Shown here piece by piece: positions 47,436-55,754 of a stretch of DNA of 64,000 nt. Position 1 is the stretch's first letter; every line of letters starts with the position of its first letter. The position numbers and the translations under genes are program-made. Under the pieces are notes generated by a model. The model had not been told where the DNA came from, searched no databases, and worked only from the letters and a program-made list of their open reading frames with translations. This DNA is from Arachnia propionica (GTDB lineage: Bacteria > Actinomycetota > Actinomycetes > Propionibacteriales > Propionibacteriaceae): assembly GCF_037055325.1 (NCBI RefSeq), contig NZ_CP146373.1, forward strand, positions 1,550,001-1,614,000, in the 5' to 3' direction.

Positions 47436-48047
47436 TCAGCGACCCGCGAAGGTGCCGAGCAGCGACGCCACCAGTGGTACCACCCCGACGAGCACGAAGG
47501 CGGGCAGGAAACACAGCGCGAGCGGTTGCACCGATTTCACCCCCACCGACCTGGCCCGTTTGGTTTCCTGTTCGCGACGGCGACGGCGCGCCTCGTCGGC
47601 GTGGACGCGGAGGCAATCCACCAGGCTGGTGCCGGAGCGGGCCGAGCGGGCGGCGTCGCGGGCCGGCGGCCCCCAGTCGGGGTGGTCGGCGAGGCTGCCC
47701 CAGGCGTCCTGAGGGTCCCTACCGACCTGCAACTGCGCATCGATCCCGTGCAGGATCGCAGCCGTGGCGGATGGGCTGACCTCGGCGACCGTGGCGATGG
47801 CGTTGGTCATGGGGGCTCCGGCCTCCAGGCAGACGGCCAGCAGCTCCAGGGTTTCGGGGAGTTCCCGCACCACGGCCCGCTCCGCCTTCCTGCGACCGCT
47901 CCGCCATGTCACCACCCACTCCCACGCCTTCCCCACCCATCCGGGCAGCGGAGAGGGCTGGGGGTCCAGCCTACTCAGGGGCGGTGGGGCCCACCATGCC
48001 AGGACGGCTGCAGCAACGAGGAAGCCGACCAGAATCGCGGTATTCAT
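47436..48047 (-). CDS. tadC: TadC-like type II secretion F domain protein
   Basis: 203 residues. A first span (5-20), a cytoplasmic domain with LPETLELLAVCLEAGAPMTNAIATVAE and SLVDCLRVHADEARRRRREQETKRA, then closing hydrophobic segments VQPLALCFLPAFVLVGVVPLVASLL. This is the T2SSF domain of the inner-membrane platform of Tad pili. ATG 48047 overlaps tadB by 4 bases. The next gene expected after tadC, the DUF4244 pilin, is instead at 37.8 kb on the other strand. Confidence 0.9.
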   Translation of the reverse strand: MNTAILVGFLVAAAVLAWWAPPPLSRLDPQPSPLPGWVGKAWEWVVTWRSGRRKAERAVVRELPETLELLAVCLEAGAPMTNAIATVAEVSPSATAAILHGIDAQLQVGRDPQDAWGSLADHPDWGPPARDAARSARSGTSLVDCLRVHADEARRRRREQETKRARSVGVKSVQPLALCFLPAFVLVGVVPLVASLLGTFAGR

Positions 48048-48844
48048 TGCTGGGCCGCCAGTTTCTCGGTCCACACCACCCCGGCGGCTGCCAACCCCAC
48101 CCCGGCGAGCGCCAGCACCGGCCCGAGCGGATTTTCCAGCAGGAAACCGAGGGGATTGGCCCCGACGAAGGAACCGAGCAGCAGGGCCCCAAACGGTAGG
48201 AAGGCCATGATCCGGGCGCTGCCGCGCGCCATCGCCAGTTCGGCCTCGACGACTCCCGCGAGTTCTCGTTCGGCCCGCAGCCCCTCCGCGACCTGCAGCA
48301 GCACGGAGGCAACGGGCGCGCCGGTGCGTTCCGCCACCCGCCACGCTCCGGCGACCCGCGCCAGGCCCTCACGTCCTGGGGCCTGGGCCACCTCCTGCAG
48401 CGCGGCGGGGACGTCCCCGCCCAGGGTGGCGACGGCTGAGACGGGGGCCAGGGCCTCGCAGTCCGTGGCGGCCTCGGCGAGCGCCACTGTGGGAATCTGT
48501 CCGGCGCGCAGCAGCATGGCCAGGCCCACCGTCACCCGGGTGGTTTCGTCGGCCCGGTTGCGTCGGATGCGTTCCGCGGTGGAACGCCGCAGCACCCACG
48601 CGGCGGTGCCGACGGCGATGGCGGCGACGAGACCCCAGCCCGCTGCTTTGATTCCGAACACCACGGCCACCGCCACCAGACCGGCTGCGAGGACGATCAC
48701 CACGGGCCGGGACGTCTTCCTCACAGCAGCTGCGCTGTCACGTCCCGGTCCGCGACGAGCCGGTGTTTCCAGCCTCTCCAAATTCTGCTCCTTTCCGACG
48801 AGCAGCGCAGCAGCGAGGGCAAAAAACAGCACGCAGATCAGCAT
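48044..48844 (-). CDS. tadB: TadB-like type II secretion F domain protein
   Basis: 266 residues. Three hydrophobic segments near the N-terminus, the helical RVTVGLAMLLRAGQIPTVALAEAA and ERTGAPVASVLLQVAEGLRAERELAGVVEAELAMARGSARIMAFLPFGALLLG form the T2SSF domain. It probably makes the platform together with TadC. ATG 48844 is favoured by a GGAG 8 bases upstream. Confidence 0.9.
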   Translation of the reverse strand: MLICVLFFALAAALLVGKEQNLERLETPARRGPGRDSAAAVRKTSRPVVIVLAAGLVAVAVVFGIKAAGWGLVAAIAVGTAAWVLRRSTAERIRRNRADETTRVTVGLAMLLRAGQIPTVALAEAATDCEALAPVSAVATLGGDVPAALQEVAQAPGREGLARVAGAWRVAERTGAPVASVLLQVAEGLRAERELAGVVEAELAMARGSARIMAFLPFGALLLGSFVGANPLGFLLENPLGPVLALAGVGLAAAGVVWTEKLAAQQ

Positions 48845-49977
48845 CGCGACCACTCCAGCCAGTCGCGCACGAGGTCCGCTCCCGGCCCCCAGGTGGTGGC
48901 CCCGTCGGCGACGGTCATGGCGGGCACGATCCCGACCAGCCCATCCGCGCCCCGCCTGAACGCCCCCACCTCCGCCAGCCAGCGTTTCCCATCGGCGCCG
49001 CGACGCAGATGCAGCACCAGTCGTAGGGCCGCGGCGAGTTGCGCGTGACAGGCCTCACGACCCAGTCCGCCGAGTGCGGCGAGGGCTTCCAGCCGGGCAG
49101 GAACGTCGGCGACGGAGTTGGCGTGGACGGTGCCGCAACCGCCCTCGTGTCCGGTGTTGAGCGCCGAAAGCAGGTCGGTGAGTTCCGCGCCACGTACCTC
49201 CCCCAGCACCACCCGGTCGGGGCGCATCCTGAGGGCCTGCCGCACCAGGGTGGTGAGCGTGATCGCTCCTTTGCCCTCGTTGTTGGGGGGCCTGCCCTCC
49301 ATGCGCACACAGTGCGGGTGTCGGGGGGTCAGTTCCCGGGCGTCCTCCACCACGACGATCCGTTCCGTTGCCGGCACCTCGGCCAGCAGCGCCGCCAGCA
49401 GGGTGGTCTTACCAGTTCCTGTGCCACCGGAGATCAGGAACGGCACCTTCCGGGCGATCACTCTCCGGCACAGTTCCAGGGATTCGTCGGTGAGCGACCC
49501 CGCGGCGTGCAGCTCCTCCAGGGTCAGGCTCCGCGACGCCGGGACCCGCAGCGAGATGCACGTCCCCGGGCTGGCCAGCGGAGCCAGCACCGCGTGCAAC
49601 CGCACCCCGCCCGGCAGCCGACCGTCGACGAATGGCTGGGCGTCGTCCAGGCGTCTGCCCGCGGTGGCTGCCAGCCGGATCGCGAGCCTGCGGACCGCCT
49701 CGTCGTGGATGAAGCGCACGTCTGCGGTCTCCAGTCCGGCGCCGCGATCCACAAACACCGCGTCCGGGCCGTTGACGAGCACGTCCGAGACTCCCGGTTC
49801 CCGAAGAAGCTCCTCCAGCGGACCAGCCCCGACGGAGTTGCGGCGCAGCTGGTCCATGGCCTGCCTCAGAGCCGTGTCGGTGACCACTAGCCCCATGCCG
49901 CGCATCGCGGTGGCGACGTCCGCAGCCGTGTGGGGGCGACCGAGCCTGCCCAGCCTGGCCTGCAGCTCCTCCAACAT
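48838..49977 (-). CDS. tadA: TadA/CpaF-like secretion ATPase
   Basis: 379 residues. The N-terminal domain has VSDVLVNGPDAVFVDRG; the core has Walker A GGTGTGKTT, the Asp box VVVEDARELT, Walker B DRVVLGEVRG and the His box TGHEGGCGTVHA. It powers pilus assembly or secretion by hexameric ATP hydrolysis. ATG 49977 forms a TGATG overlap with ssd; GTG 49980 is equally placed. Confidence 0.95.
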   Translation of the reverse strand: MLEELQARLGRLGRPHTAADVATAMRGMGLVVTDTALRQAMDQLRRNSVGAGPLEELLREPGVSDVLVNGPDAVFVDRGAGLETADVRFIHDEAVRRLAIRLAATAGRRLDDAQPFVDGRLPGGVRLHAVLAPLASPGTCISLRVPASRSLTLEELHAAGSLTDESLELCRRVIARKVPFLISGGTGTGKTTLLAALLAEVPATERIVVVEDARELTPRHPHCVRMEGRPPNNEGKGAITLTTLVRQALRMRPDRVVLGEVRGAELTDLLSALNTGHEGGCGTVHANSVADVPARLEALAALGGLGREACHAQLAAALRLVLHLRRGADGKRWLAEVGAFRRGADGLVGIVPAMTVADGATTWGPGADLVRDWLEWSRC

Positions 49978-50999
49978 CACAGACGCACCTCCTGCAGCAG
50001 CCGCGCCGAGTCCCGGCGCAGCCGGGCCGCGGGCCGCGATCCGACGCTGGCTCCCTGGGCCGCGAGCCGCGGCACTTTGGGGTCGTCGCGCACCACCCCG
50101 GCCAGCGGCAGACCCAGCGCATCAGAGACCGCTTCGGGTGGCAGCCCGCGACCCTTCCCGACCCGCACCACCAGCAACGCCCCGGTCAGGTCGATCCGGC
50201 GGGCCCGCATCCGGGCCGCGGCCACCGACCGCACGTCTGCGCCGACCATCAGCAACGGGACGACGCGACGTCCCAGCTCCGCCAGGCGAGCGCCGTCGCC
50301 CGCGTCCACGACCACCAGGTCGTGGCTGCGTTCCAGCGACCTGAGCACCGCCGACAACGCCGCCTCGTCGGGGGAATCGCCGTGGGGTCTGCCCAGCGCC
50401 AGCACCGAGACCCGCTCCGCCGGGACCAAATGTGGGGTGAGGTCGCCGATCTCACCGACGGCGTGCCGCAGCTCCTCCCAGGTCATGCCCTCCTGGGTTT
50501 CGGCCCCGAACAGCAGATCCAGGCCACCACCGCAGCTCGCCAGCTCCACCGCCACCGAGCGCAGTCCCGTCTCTGCGGCTCGTGTCGCTAACGCCACCGC
50601 GAGGGAGCTGACCCCCAACCCACCGGAGGCCCCTGTCAACGCCAGCGTCTGCGCCGCGTCCCGGCCCGGCAGCTCGTTGGAGAGGACCTCCGCCAGGCGC
50701 TGCGACTCTTCGGGCAGCAGCAACGCGGGCGCGCCCAGCTCCGCGGAGGCCGGCAGCAACTCCTCGGAGTCGAAACCCACCACCCACACCCCGGGCACGA
50801 CCCCGAGGGCCGCGGCCCGCGACGCCATGTCCGCGCCCACCAAGCGCAGTGTGGCGGTGCGCCAGCGGCGTCTGAGCTCTTCCCGATCCGTGATGACCTC
50901 CAAATCGATTCCGAGGGCCAGCGTGGTGGCGAGCACGGAATCCGCGAGCGCGGCTTCCCGCGTCGCGAGCAATGGACCGGTAATCTCCGATGTGTTCAC
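49977..50999 (-). CDS. ssd: CpaE-like/septum-site-determining protein (Ssd)
   Basis: 340 residues from a GTG at 50999. An N-terminal receiver-like region (about 1-110) precedes a MinD-like domain with a deviant P-loop LTGASGGLGVSS, LVVVDAGDG and VRVGKGRGLPPEAVSDALGLPLAGVVRDD. Actinobacterial CpaE homologues localise the Tad machine, and Ssd in mycobacteria also affects septum formation. First gene of the minus-strand tad operon. Confidence 0.88.
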   Translation of the reverse strand: MNTSEITGPLLATREAALADSVLATTLALGIDLEVITDREELRRRWRTATLRLVGADMASRAAALGVVPGVWVVGFDSEELLPASAELGAPALLLPEESQRLAEVLSNELPGRDAAQTLALTGASGGLGVSSLAVALATRAAETGLRSVAVELASCGGGLDLLFGAETQEGMTWEELRHAVGEIGDLTPHLVPAERVSVLALGRPHGDSPDEAALSAVLRSLERSHDLVVVDAGDGARLAELGRRVVPLLMVGADVRSVAAARMRARRIDLTGALLVVRVGKGRGLPPEAVSDALGLPLAGVVRDDPKVPRLAAQGASVGSRPAARLRRDSARLLQEVRL

Positions 51000-51094
51000 G
51001 TTTTCACTGTGGGAACCGATGGGGTTGATTCTCCGTTTCCGCTCGAGGGTGTGGATAACCTGTTTGATGTACCTGAAGAACAACCCGAGAAGAG

Positions 51095-51859
51095 ATGACC
51101 ACCACCGATCCCCTGCCTCCTGAAGCACTGACCTGGCTTGCCGTCTGGCCGGGGGTGCGGGGGTTGACCTTTGGGGGCAGCCTGCTGCCCCAGCGCCTCG
51201 AGGAGGCGGGCCACACCGTTTTCGCGATGGCCGACACCGACCGCGACATGCGTCGCCTGCTCGCCCTCCAGGGCATCATCCCCTTCTGGGCGCGCCCCGA
51301 GGCCATTCCGATCGATCCCTGCCAGTTCGACGTGGTGTTCGCCCACCAGTCTTTCCATCTTTTCGATCCCGGGCAGGCGTTGTCGGAGATCGCCCGGGTG
51401 CTGCGCCCCGGCGGTTGTTTCTCGGCCTCGTACATCATCCGCGACGACTCGGTGCCGTGGGTGCGGCGCCTCACCGCGCTGATGCGTCACTACGACCCGA
51501 TGGCGATGCGCGGCGACTACGGTCACACGTCCCTGGCAGCCGTGGACGATTCGAAATATTTCCCGGAGGTGGAGCACCGCGCCTTCCGCATCTGGCAGAC
51601 CGTCAGCCTCGACGATCTTCAACGGCTCGTCGCCAATCAGCCGTTGTCAAAACGACTTTCGGAGCTGCAACGCAAGCGCCTGGCCGACGAGATCAAGGAC
51701 CTTTTCGAACACGCCGTCAGGCCCGGGGAGAACCTGCGTCTGCCGTTCCAGTTGCTGGCGTGGCGGGCCTGGGTGAATCACGACGAACTGACCGAACCGG
51801 TGTCCATGCCGGAAAGCGGCATCGAGATCGACATGCAGGTCGCAACACCCCTGCGGTAG
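51095..51859 (+). CDS. Class I SAM-dependent methyltransferase-like protein
   Basis: 254 residues. The pattern DVVFAHQSFHLFDPGQALSEIARVLRPGGCFSASYIIRDDS has the post-motif and motif III of Methyltransf_11 proteins, but motif I (usual GxGxG) is weak here (GLTFGGSLLPQRLEEAG). So it may methylate poorly or have another use. It is divergent from ssd; this neighbour pair recurs in relatives as far as I recall. Confidence 0.75.
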   Translation: MTTTDPLPPEALTWLAVWPGVRGLTFGGSLLPQRLEEAGHTVFAMADTDRDMRRLLALQGIIPFWARPEAIPIDPCQFDVVFAHQSFHLFDPGQALSEIARVLRPGGCFSASYIIRDDSVPWVRRLTALMRHYDPMAMRGDYGHTSLAAVDDSKYFPEVEHRAFRIWQTVSLDDLQRLVANQPLSKRLSELQRKRLADEIKDLFEHAVRPGENLRLPFQLLAWRAWVNHDELTEPVSMPESGIEIDMQVATPLR

Positions 51860-51914
51860 CCGTAGGCTAGGGATACCGGCTGCGCCGCAACCGGTCGGAC
51901 GCGAAAGGAATACG

Positions 51915-52364
51915 ATGGCCCGTCCCACACCGTTCCAGTTGCTCCGCGACGGCCTGATGGATTTCGTCGCCCGCGAAACGGAGCTGGCCAAGGCCGAGCT
52001 CATCCCTGCCGCGAAACAGGCCGGCATCGGCTCGGCCTTCGTCGGGGCCGCCGTCACCTTCCTGCTGCATTCGCTGTGGATGCTGGTGATCGTGCTGGCG
52101 CTGGCCCTGAGCTGGCTGATGAGCCTCACCGGCCTCAACACCGTCGGCTGCCTGACACTGGGGTTCCTGACGGCGGCGCTGCTGTCGATCGGGATTGCGG
52201 TGCTGCTGATCTTCATGGCCCGCGCCCGCTTCCGGAAGGTCAAGGCCCCGACCGCCACCATCGAGGAGGCCAAGGCCACGTTCGTCGCCCTCACCGACGC
52301 CGCCCTCAACCGGTCGACGGAGGTGGTGGTGAGGGAGGAACCATCCCTCCCCGAAGTCAGCTGA
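51915..52364 (+). CDS. Phage holin family (holin-X/DUF1469-like) membrane protein
   Basis: 149 residues. FVARETELAKAELIPAAKQAGIGSAFVGAAVTFLLHSLWMLVIVLALALSWLM, then a second hydrophobic hairpin (about 77-101), and a charged tail. This is the actinobacterial holin superfamily X pattern, found in chromosomes without prophage. No other phage genes surround it. GAAAGGA precedes the ATG. Confidence 0.8.
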   Translation: MARPTPFQLLRDGLMDFVARETELAKAELIPAAKQAGIGSAFVGAAVTFLLHSLWMLVIVLALALSWLMSLTGLNTVGCLTLGFLTAALLSIGIAVLLIFMARARFRKVKAPTATIEEAKATFVALTDAALNRSTEVVVREEPSLPEVS

Positions 52365-52408
52365 ACCGGGTCGCGACGAAGGAGCGCCCCGAGTCGGAAA
52401 CCATCTGC
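52360..52408 (+). repeat. Copy 2 of the dispersed intergenic repeat
   Basis: It begins at the holin-like gene stop (GCTGAACCGGG), runs through GCGACGAAGGAGCG, and ends GAGTCGGAAACCATCTG, in the same order as at 3455-3510. Confidence 0.5.
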
Positions 52409-52485
52409 TGAGACGTCCCGGGGTGTCGTCGCAATGTGGAGCCTCTGGAAGTGCGCGATCTCGTCAGCTCTTGCCGACAGGGGGA

Positions 52486-54459
52486 TCACCCGATCCGAAT
52501 CCACTCCGCGACGGGGGCTAGTCTGTCCGCGTACACGGGCTCTACCCGGAGGGTCTCGATGCATCGCCGGAAGATGTCCAGGTCGTCCGGGGCCACGTGG
52601 TCGCCGATCCCGGAAAGGTGGCGCTCCGCTTCTCCGGGGGCGTCGGTGAGGCAGGCGTGGAGCGCCGCGGCGAACCTGCCGCAGGGGGCGTGATCGGCAA
52701 GCTCCGGGTGGAGACGCAGGGCGCAGAGGATCGCGGAGACGTTGGCCTCGTCGATGAACCCCCGGACCGCCTCGTGGGCCTTCTCGGAACTCCCTGCGAC
52801 GTCATGGGCCTGCTCGGCTGAGGACACGGCGGCCAGAGCCAGCAGGCCCTCGATGTATATGAACTCCCCGTGCTCGATGTGCCCAGAATCCTTGTCGGGG
52901 AGGACGTCCCGGGAGCCTCGATCAGCTTCCGCGCGGGGTGGGGTGTCGGTGGCACAGGCCGGCACGTCGTCCCCTCGCGCGGCGGTTTCCTCGACGACCT
53001 CGCACTGCAGATCGACGACCTCCCGAGCGGCGACCAGGGCCTCTGGGAAATCCCCCAGCTCCGCCAGCTGGGTGGCTAGAGCGGACAACGGCATGGCCAG
53101 AAACGGCCCGAAGGCCCTGCGGAGTTCGCCGGAAAGCCCCCGATACACCTCGATGGTTTCCCGGTGAATCCCTACGGCCTCCCGCAGCACCTCCACGGCT
53201 TGCGCAGAATTTCCCGCCTCCACCAGCCGGGCAGACCAACCGGCCAGCGACACAACCAGGTGGGAGCCGAAAAACACGCGGAATTCTCCGGTGAGCTGAC
53301 GATGAATCCGTACGACTTCTCGCTCCACATTCAGCGCGCCCGCGTGATCCCCCACATCCCACAGGCGGGAGGCGAGATTGGCCAGGGGAAGAATCAGGCC
53401 TTGGTCCGTTGAATCCTCATCTGCGGATTCGCGGTGAATTCGCACGGCTTTCCGGGCCATCTCTAGGGCGCCCACGCGATCTCCCGCATCAGCCAGGTGC
53501 GTGGAAAGACCAAGCAGGTTCATCGGCTCCCGGCTTGTTTCCAGGACACGAGCGAGTGCCGCGACCGCGACACCACGCAAGGCCGGATCTCCCGGCCAGA
53601 TTGCGGCGAGAATCGTGATAGCGGGCAGATCCTCCCCGCCTTTCAACGCCTCCTCCAGTGCCGTGACGAACGGGCCTCCCTGACGCTGCGCGACATCAAG
53701 GGCGGCCACCCACAGGTGCGGCCGGTGATGCAGAACGGAACGCGCAAGGCGCACTGCGGCCGCATCCCCCTGGGACGTGCACCGCGTGATCGCGTCGCAC
53801 ATCCGCTCGTCCTGGGCATCACGAGCATCGGTTTGCCCGGTTCCCAGTGTGGAGAACCCGGGGGCGCCGGGCGGCTCCGGCAGTACCTGGTCCAGCAGTT
53901 TCTCGGGATCCTCGCAGCCTTCACCGTCCACGAAGGTTGCGATGATCAGGTGCTCCGCGATCGACTCCGGGCGCAGAGCGCGTTCTCCTGTGGGCCGCGA
54001 CAGCATCTCGAACAGCAGCCGGGCGTACCCCTCGGCGTCTGGCACGGCGCTGGCCTCCGGCAGACGGGACAACACATCGCGGACTTCCTCCGGTGTGACG
54101 GGGCGGAGCAGGCTCAGCGTCGCCGCCGCGGTTCTCCACGTCGCCTCGGGAAGTTCCCCCAGTCCGCGCCTGATGGCCTCTGCCTGCCAGGCGAAGATCT
54201 CACGTCGCAGGATCTCGTCGCACGGTTCATCGCAATCGGCGAAGGGCATGGTTCCCGTGCGGGCGTCGATCGGCTGCATCGGACCCCGCTCGGTGTCCGG
54301 GGCGGGTTCCCGGTGGCCCGGTTCGAGCACCGGACTGCGCAGTGGTTCGTGGGCCGAGCGGTCGTGGTCGCCCCTTAGGTTGTCGGATCTCCGCCGCGTG
54401 CGCGCATACTTCAATTCCAGTCCGGCGACGATCCCCCTGATCCTCTCAGCACCCAACAT
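52486..54459 (-). CDS. TPR protein, probably a STAND protein without its NTPase core
   Basis: 657 residues. After a short N-terminus (MLGAERIRGIVAGLELKYART) and a low-complexity part, residues 80-190 look like the winged-helix that follows the NTPase in STAND proteins (LPEATWRTAAATLSLL, then GERALRPESIAEHLI). TPR-like repeats of about 40-48 residues follow from about 310 to 490: LSTHLADAGDRVGALEMARKAVRIHRE, LASRLWDVGDHAGALNVEREVVRIHRQ and two more. I find no P-loop GxxGxGKS or Walker B, although the domain on either side is present, so the core may have been deleted. It may be non-functional or act as a scaffold. It is divergent from the propeller array. Confidence 0.7.
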   Translation of the reverse strand: MLGAERIRGIVAGLELKYARTRRRSDNLRGDHDRSAHEPLRSPVLEPGHREPAPDTERGPMQPIDARTGTMPFADCDEPCDEILRREIFAWQAEAIRRGLGELPEATWRTAAATLSLLRPVTPEEVRDVLSRLPEASAVPDAEGYARLLFEMLSRPTGERALRPESIAEHLIIATFVDGEGCEDPEKLLDQVLPEPPGAPGFSTLGTGQTDARDAQDERMCDAITRCTSQGDAAAVRLARSVLHHRPHLWVAALDVAQRQGGPFVTALEEALKGGEDLPAITILAAIWPGDPALRGVAVAALARVLETSREPMNLLGLSTHLADAGDRVGALEMARKAVRIHRESADEDSTDQGLILPLANLASRLWDVGDHAGALNVEREVVRIHRQLTGEFRVFFGSHLVVSLAGWSARLVEAGNSAQAVEVLREAVGIHRETIEVYRGLSGELRRAFGPFLAMPLSALATQLAELGDFPEALVAAREVVDLQCEVVEETAARGDDVPACATDTPPRAEADRGSRDVLPDKDSGHIEHGEFIYIEGLLALAAVSSAEQAHDVAGSSEKAHEAVRGFIDEANVSAILCALRLHPELADHAPCGRFAAALHACLTDAPGEAERHLSGIGDHVAPDDLDIFRRCIETLRVEPVYADRLAPVAEWIRIG

Positions 54460-54538
54460 CCCTTGATGCTAGTGACGCAGGAGTTCATTCCCCCTTTTCC
54501 GAAATCGCTTGAACCGTCCCCGTTCAATAATGTGGCGC

Positions 54539-55550
54539 ACGTCCCACGTCCCCCGCCCGGATCCGCCCATCCCCCCGCCCCGGGGAAACGAGCGGGGCCC
54601 CGGAGCAATCCGCCGCAGCGGTATGGACCGCGCGACCCGCACCCACCTGGCATGCCGGATACCGGCTTCGGGGAAAGGCGTCCACGACGCCCTGACGATC
54701 GTTCTCGACGCCCGCACCGGTCAGGTCACCGGGCAGCACGCCTCCCACTCGACGTGGGCCCTCCAGCTCACCGACTCCGCCCTCCTGGACGGCGCCACCG
54801 CATACGACCTGAACACCGGCGAAGTCCGTTGGACCCTGCCGAACCCCGGGGGCCTGACCGGCGGCGACATCAAACGCCGCGACGCCCGCTCCGGGGCCGC
54901 GGGGCACAGTTTTTTCGTCCTGATGTCCACACCGTCCGGCGACAACACCGGTCTGCGTGCCACCGTCGTCGTCTTCAACTCCGCGTACGGATCATCGTCC
55001 GGCCACGGCAAGCGCGGCCCCGAAGCCGGACACGCGTACCGCATCCACGGCCTACCAGTGGCTCGTCGGCGCCACATCGGATTCCGTCCTCCTGTCGCCC
55101 CGGAAAACCGGCGGGGAATGTATGCCCCTCACCAGGGCAGGCACCAGCGGGGAGGTCCTGGGCGTCGTTCCCTGCGTTCACGGTGTCAAACCGGGCGGCT
55201 GGGTCATCCGTTTCACGGATCCGAGGACCGCTGCCGAGGTCCTCGCCCGGAAGGAGACCTCCACGTCCGACGTCCTGACGCTGCCACGCGAACTGTTCAA
55301 CGTCACCACGGGGGCGGTGATCGACGTGACCGGCATGTCCGTCGACCACGTGGACCTGCCCGACGGTCCAGGACTGCTCCTGCAGACGGTCACCACGACC
55401 GGAGAGGGGAAAACCACCAACACACCTACGGCCTGGCTGAGCGCAACCCCGGACAGCACACAGGCCCGCACCGACGACATGACCACACTACTTCTCACAC
55501 CCGAGAGGATCTCCCAGAAAACCGTCCGCATGGGAGAGGAGGAGACGTGA
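54539..55550 (+). pseudogene. Degenerate A-B propeller cassette (copy 0)
   Basis: The sequence upstream matches the conserved cassette leader (TTCAATAATG against TTCGATAATG), but the ATG used by the intact copies is ACG here (54539). The membrane part of A is gone. In one frame up to about 54965 lies an A fragment (LTIVLDARTGQVTG, LQLTDSALLDGATAYDLNTG). From about 55045 another frame gives the last 170 residues of a B protein (QWLVGATSDSVLLSP, VKPGGWVIRFTDP, TPDSTQARTDDM). So a deletion has fused the two genes out of frame. The B tail has a good stop at 55548-55550. Confidence 0.85.
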
Positions 55551-55596
55551 GTGCACACCACCCGGCTGCGCCAGGCAACACCCCTCCCCTGAAGCC

Positions 55597-55643
55597 GATT
55601 GAGCCGGGCCGCGACGAACAAGCAATCCGCGTCGACACCACCA
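55597..55643 (+). repeat. Copy 3 of the dispersed intergenic repeat
   Basis: TTGAGCCGGG, CGCGACGAACAAGC and CGTCGACACCACCAT stand in the same order as the blocks at 3455 and 52360, with more differences. It lies between the degenerate cassette and the first intact one. Confidence 0.4.
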
Positions 55644-55741
55644 TTAGCCGGACAGCACACGGCGCGTCGACGACATGCGCAGGCCGCTTCTCAAGGCCCG
55701 CGGGATCTCCCGGAAACCAGACGGGTGACCCTCCCCTGTTC

Positions 55742-55747
55742 GATAAT
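55742..55747 (+). promoter_or_regulatory. Conserved -10-like element of cassette 1
   Basis: GATAAT, 7 bases before the ATG at 55755, embedded in TTCGATAATGAAGT, which recurs at 59147-59160. The spacing would place transcription start at the start codon. I see no clear -35 box; a shared TGACC lies 11-12 bases upstream of the hexamer in both copies. Confidence 0.55.
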
Positions 55748-55754
55748 GAAGTGC

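Noticed and set aside
51915..52364. Holin-like gene taken as a sign of prophage
   Set aside because: It belongs to the chromosomal holin-X type, and there are no integrase, capsid, tail or lysis genes around it.
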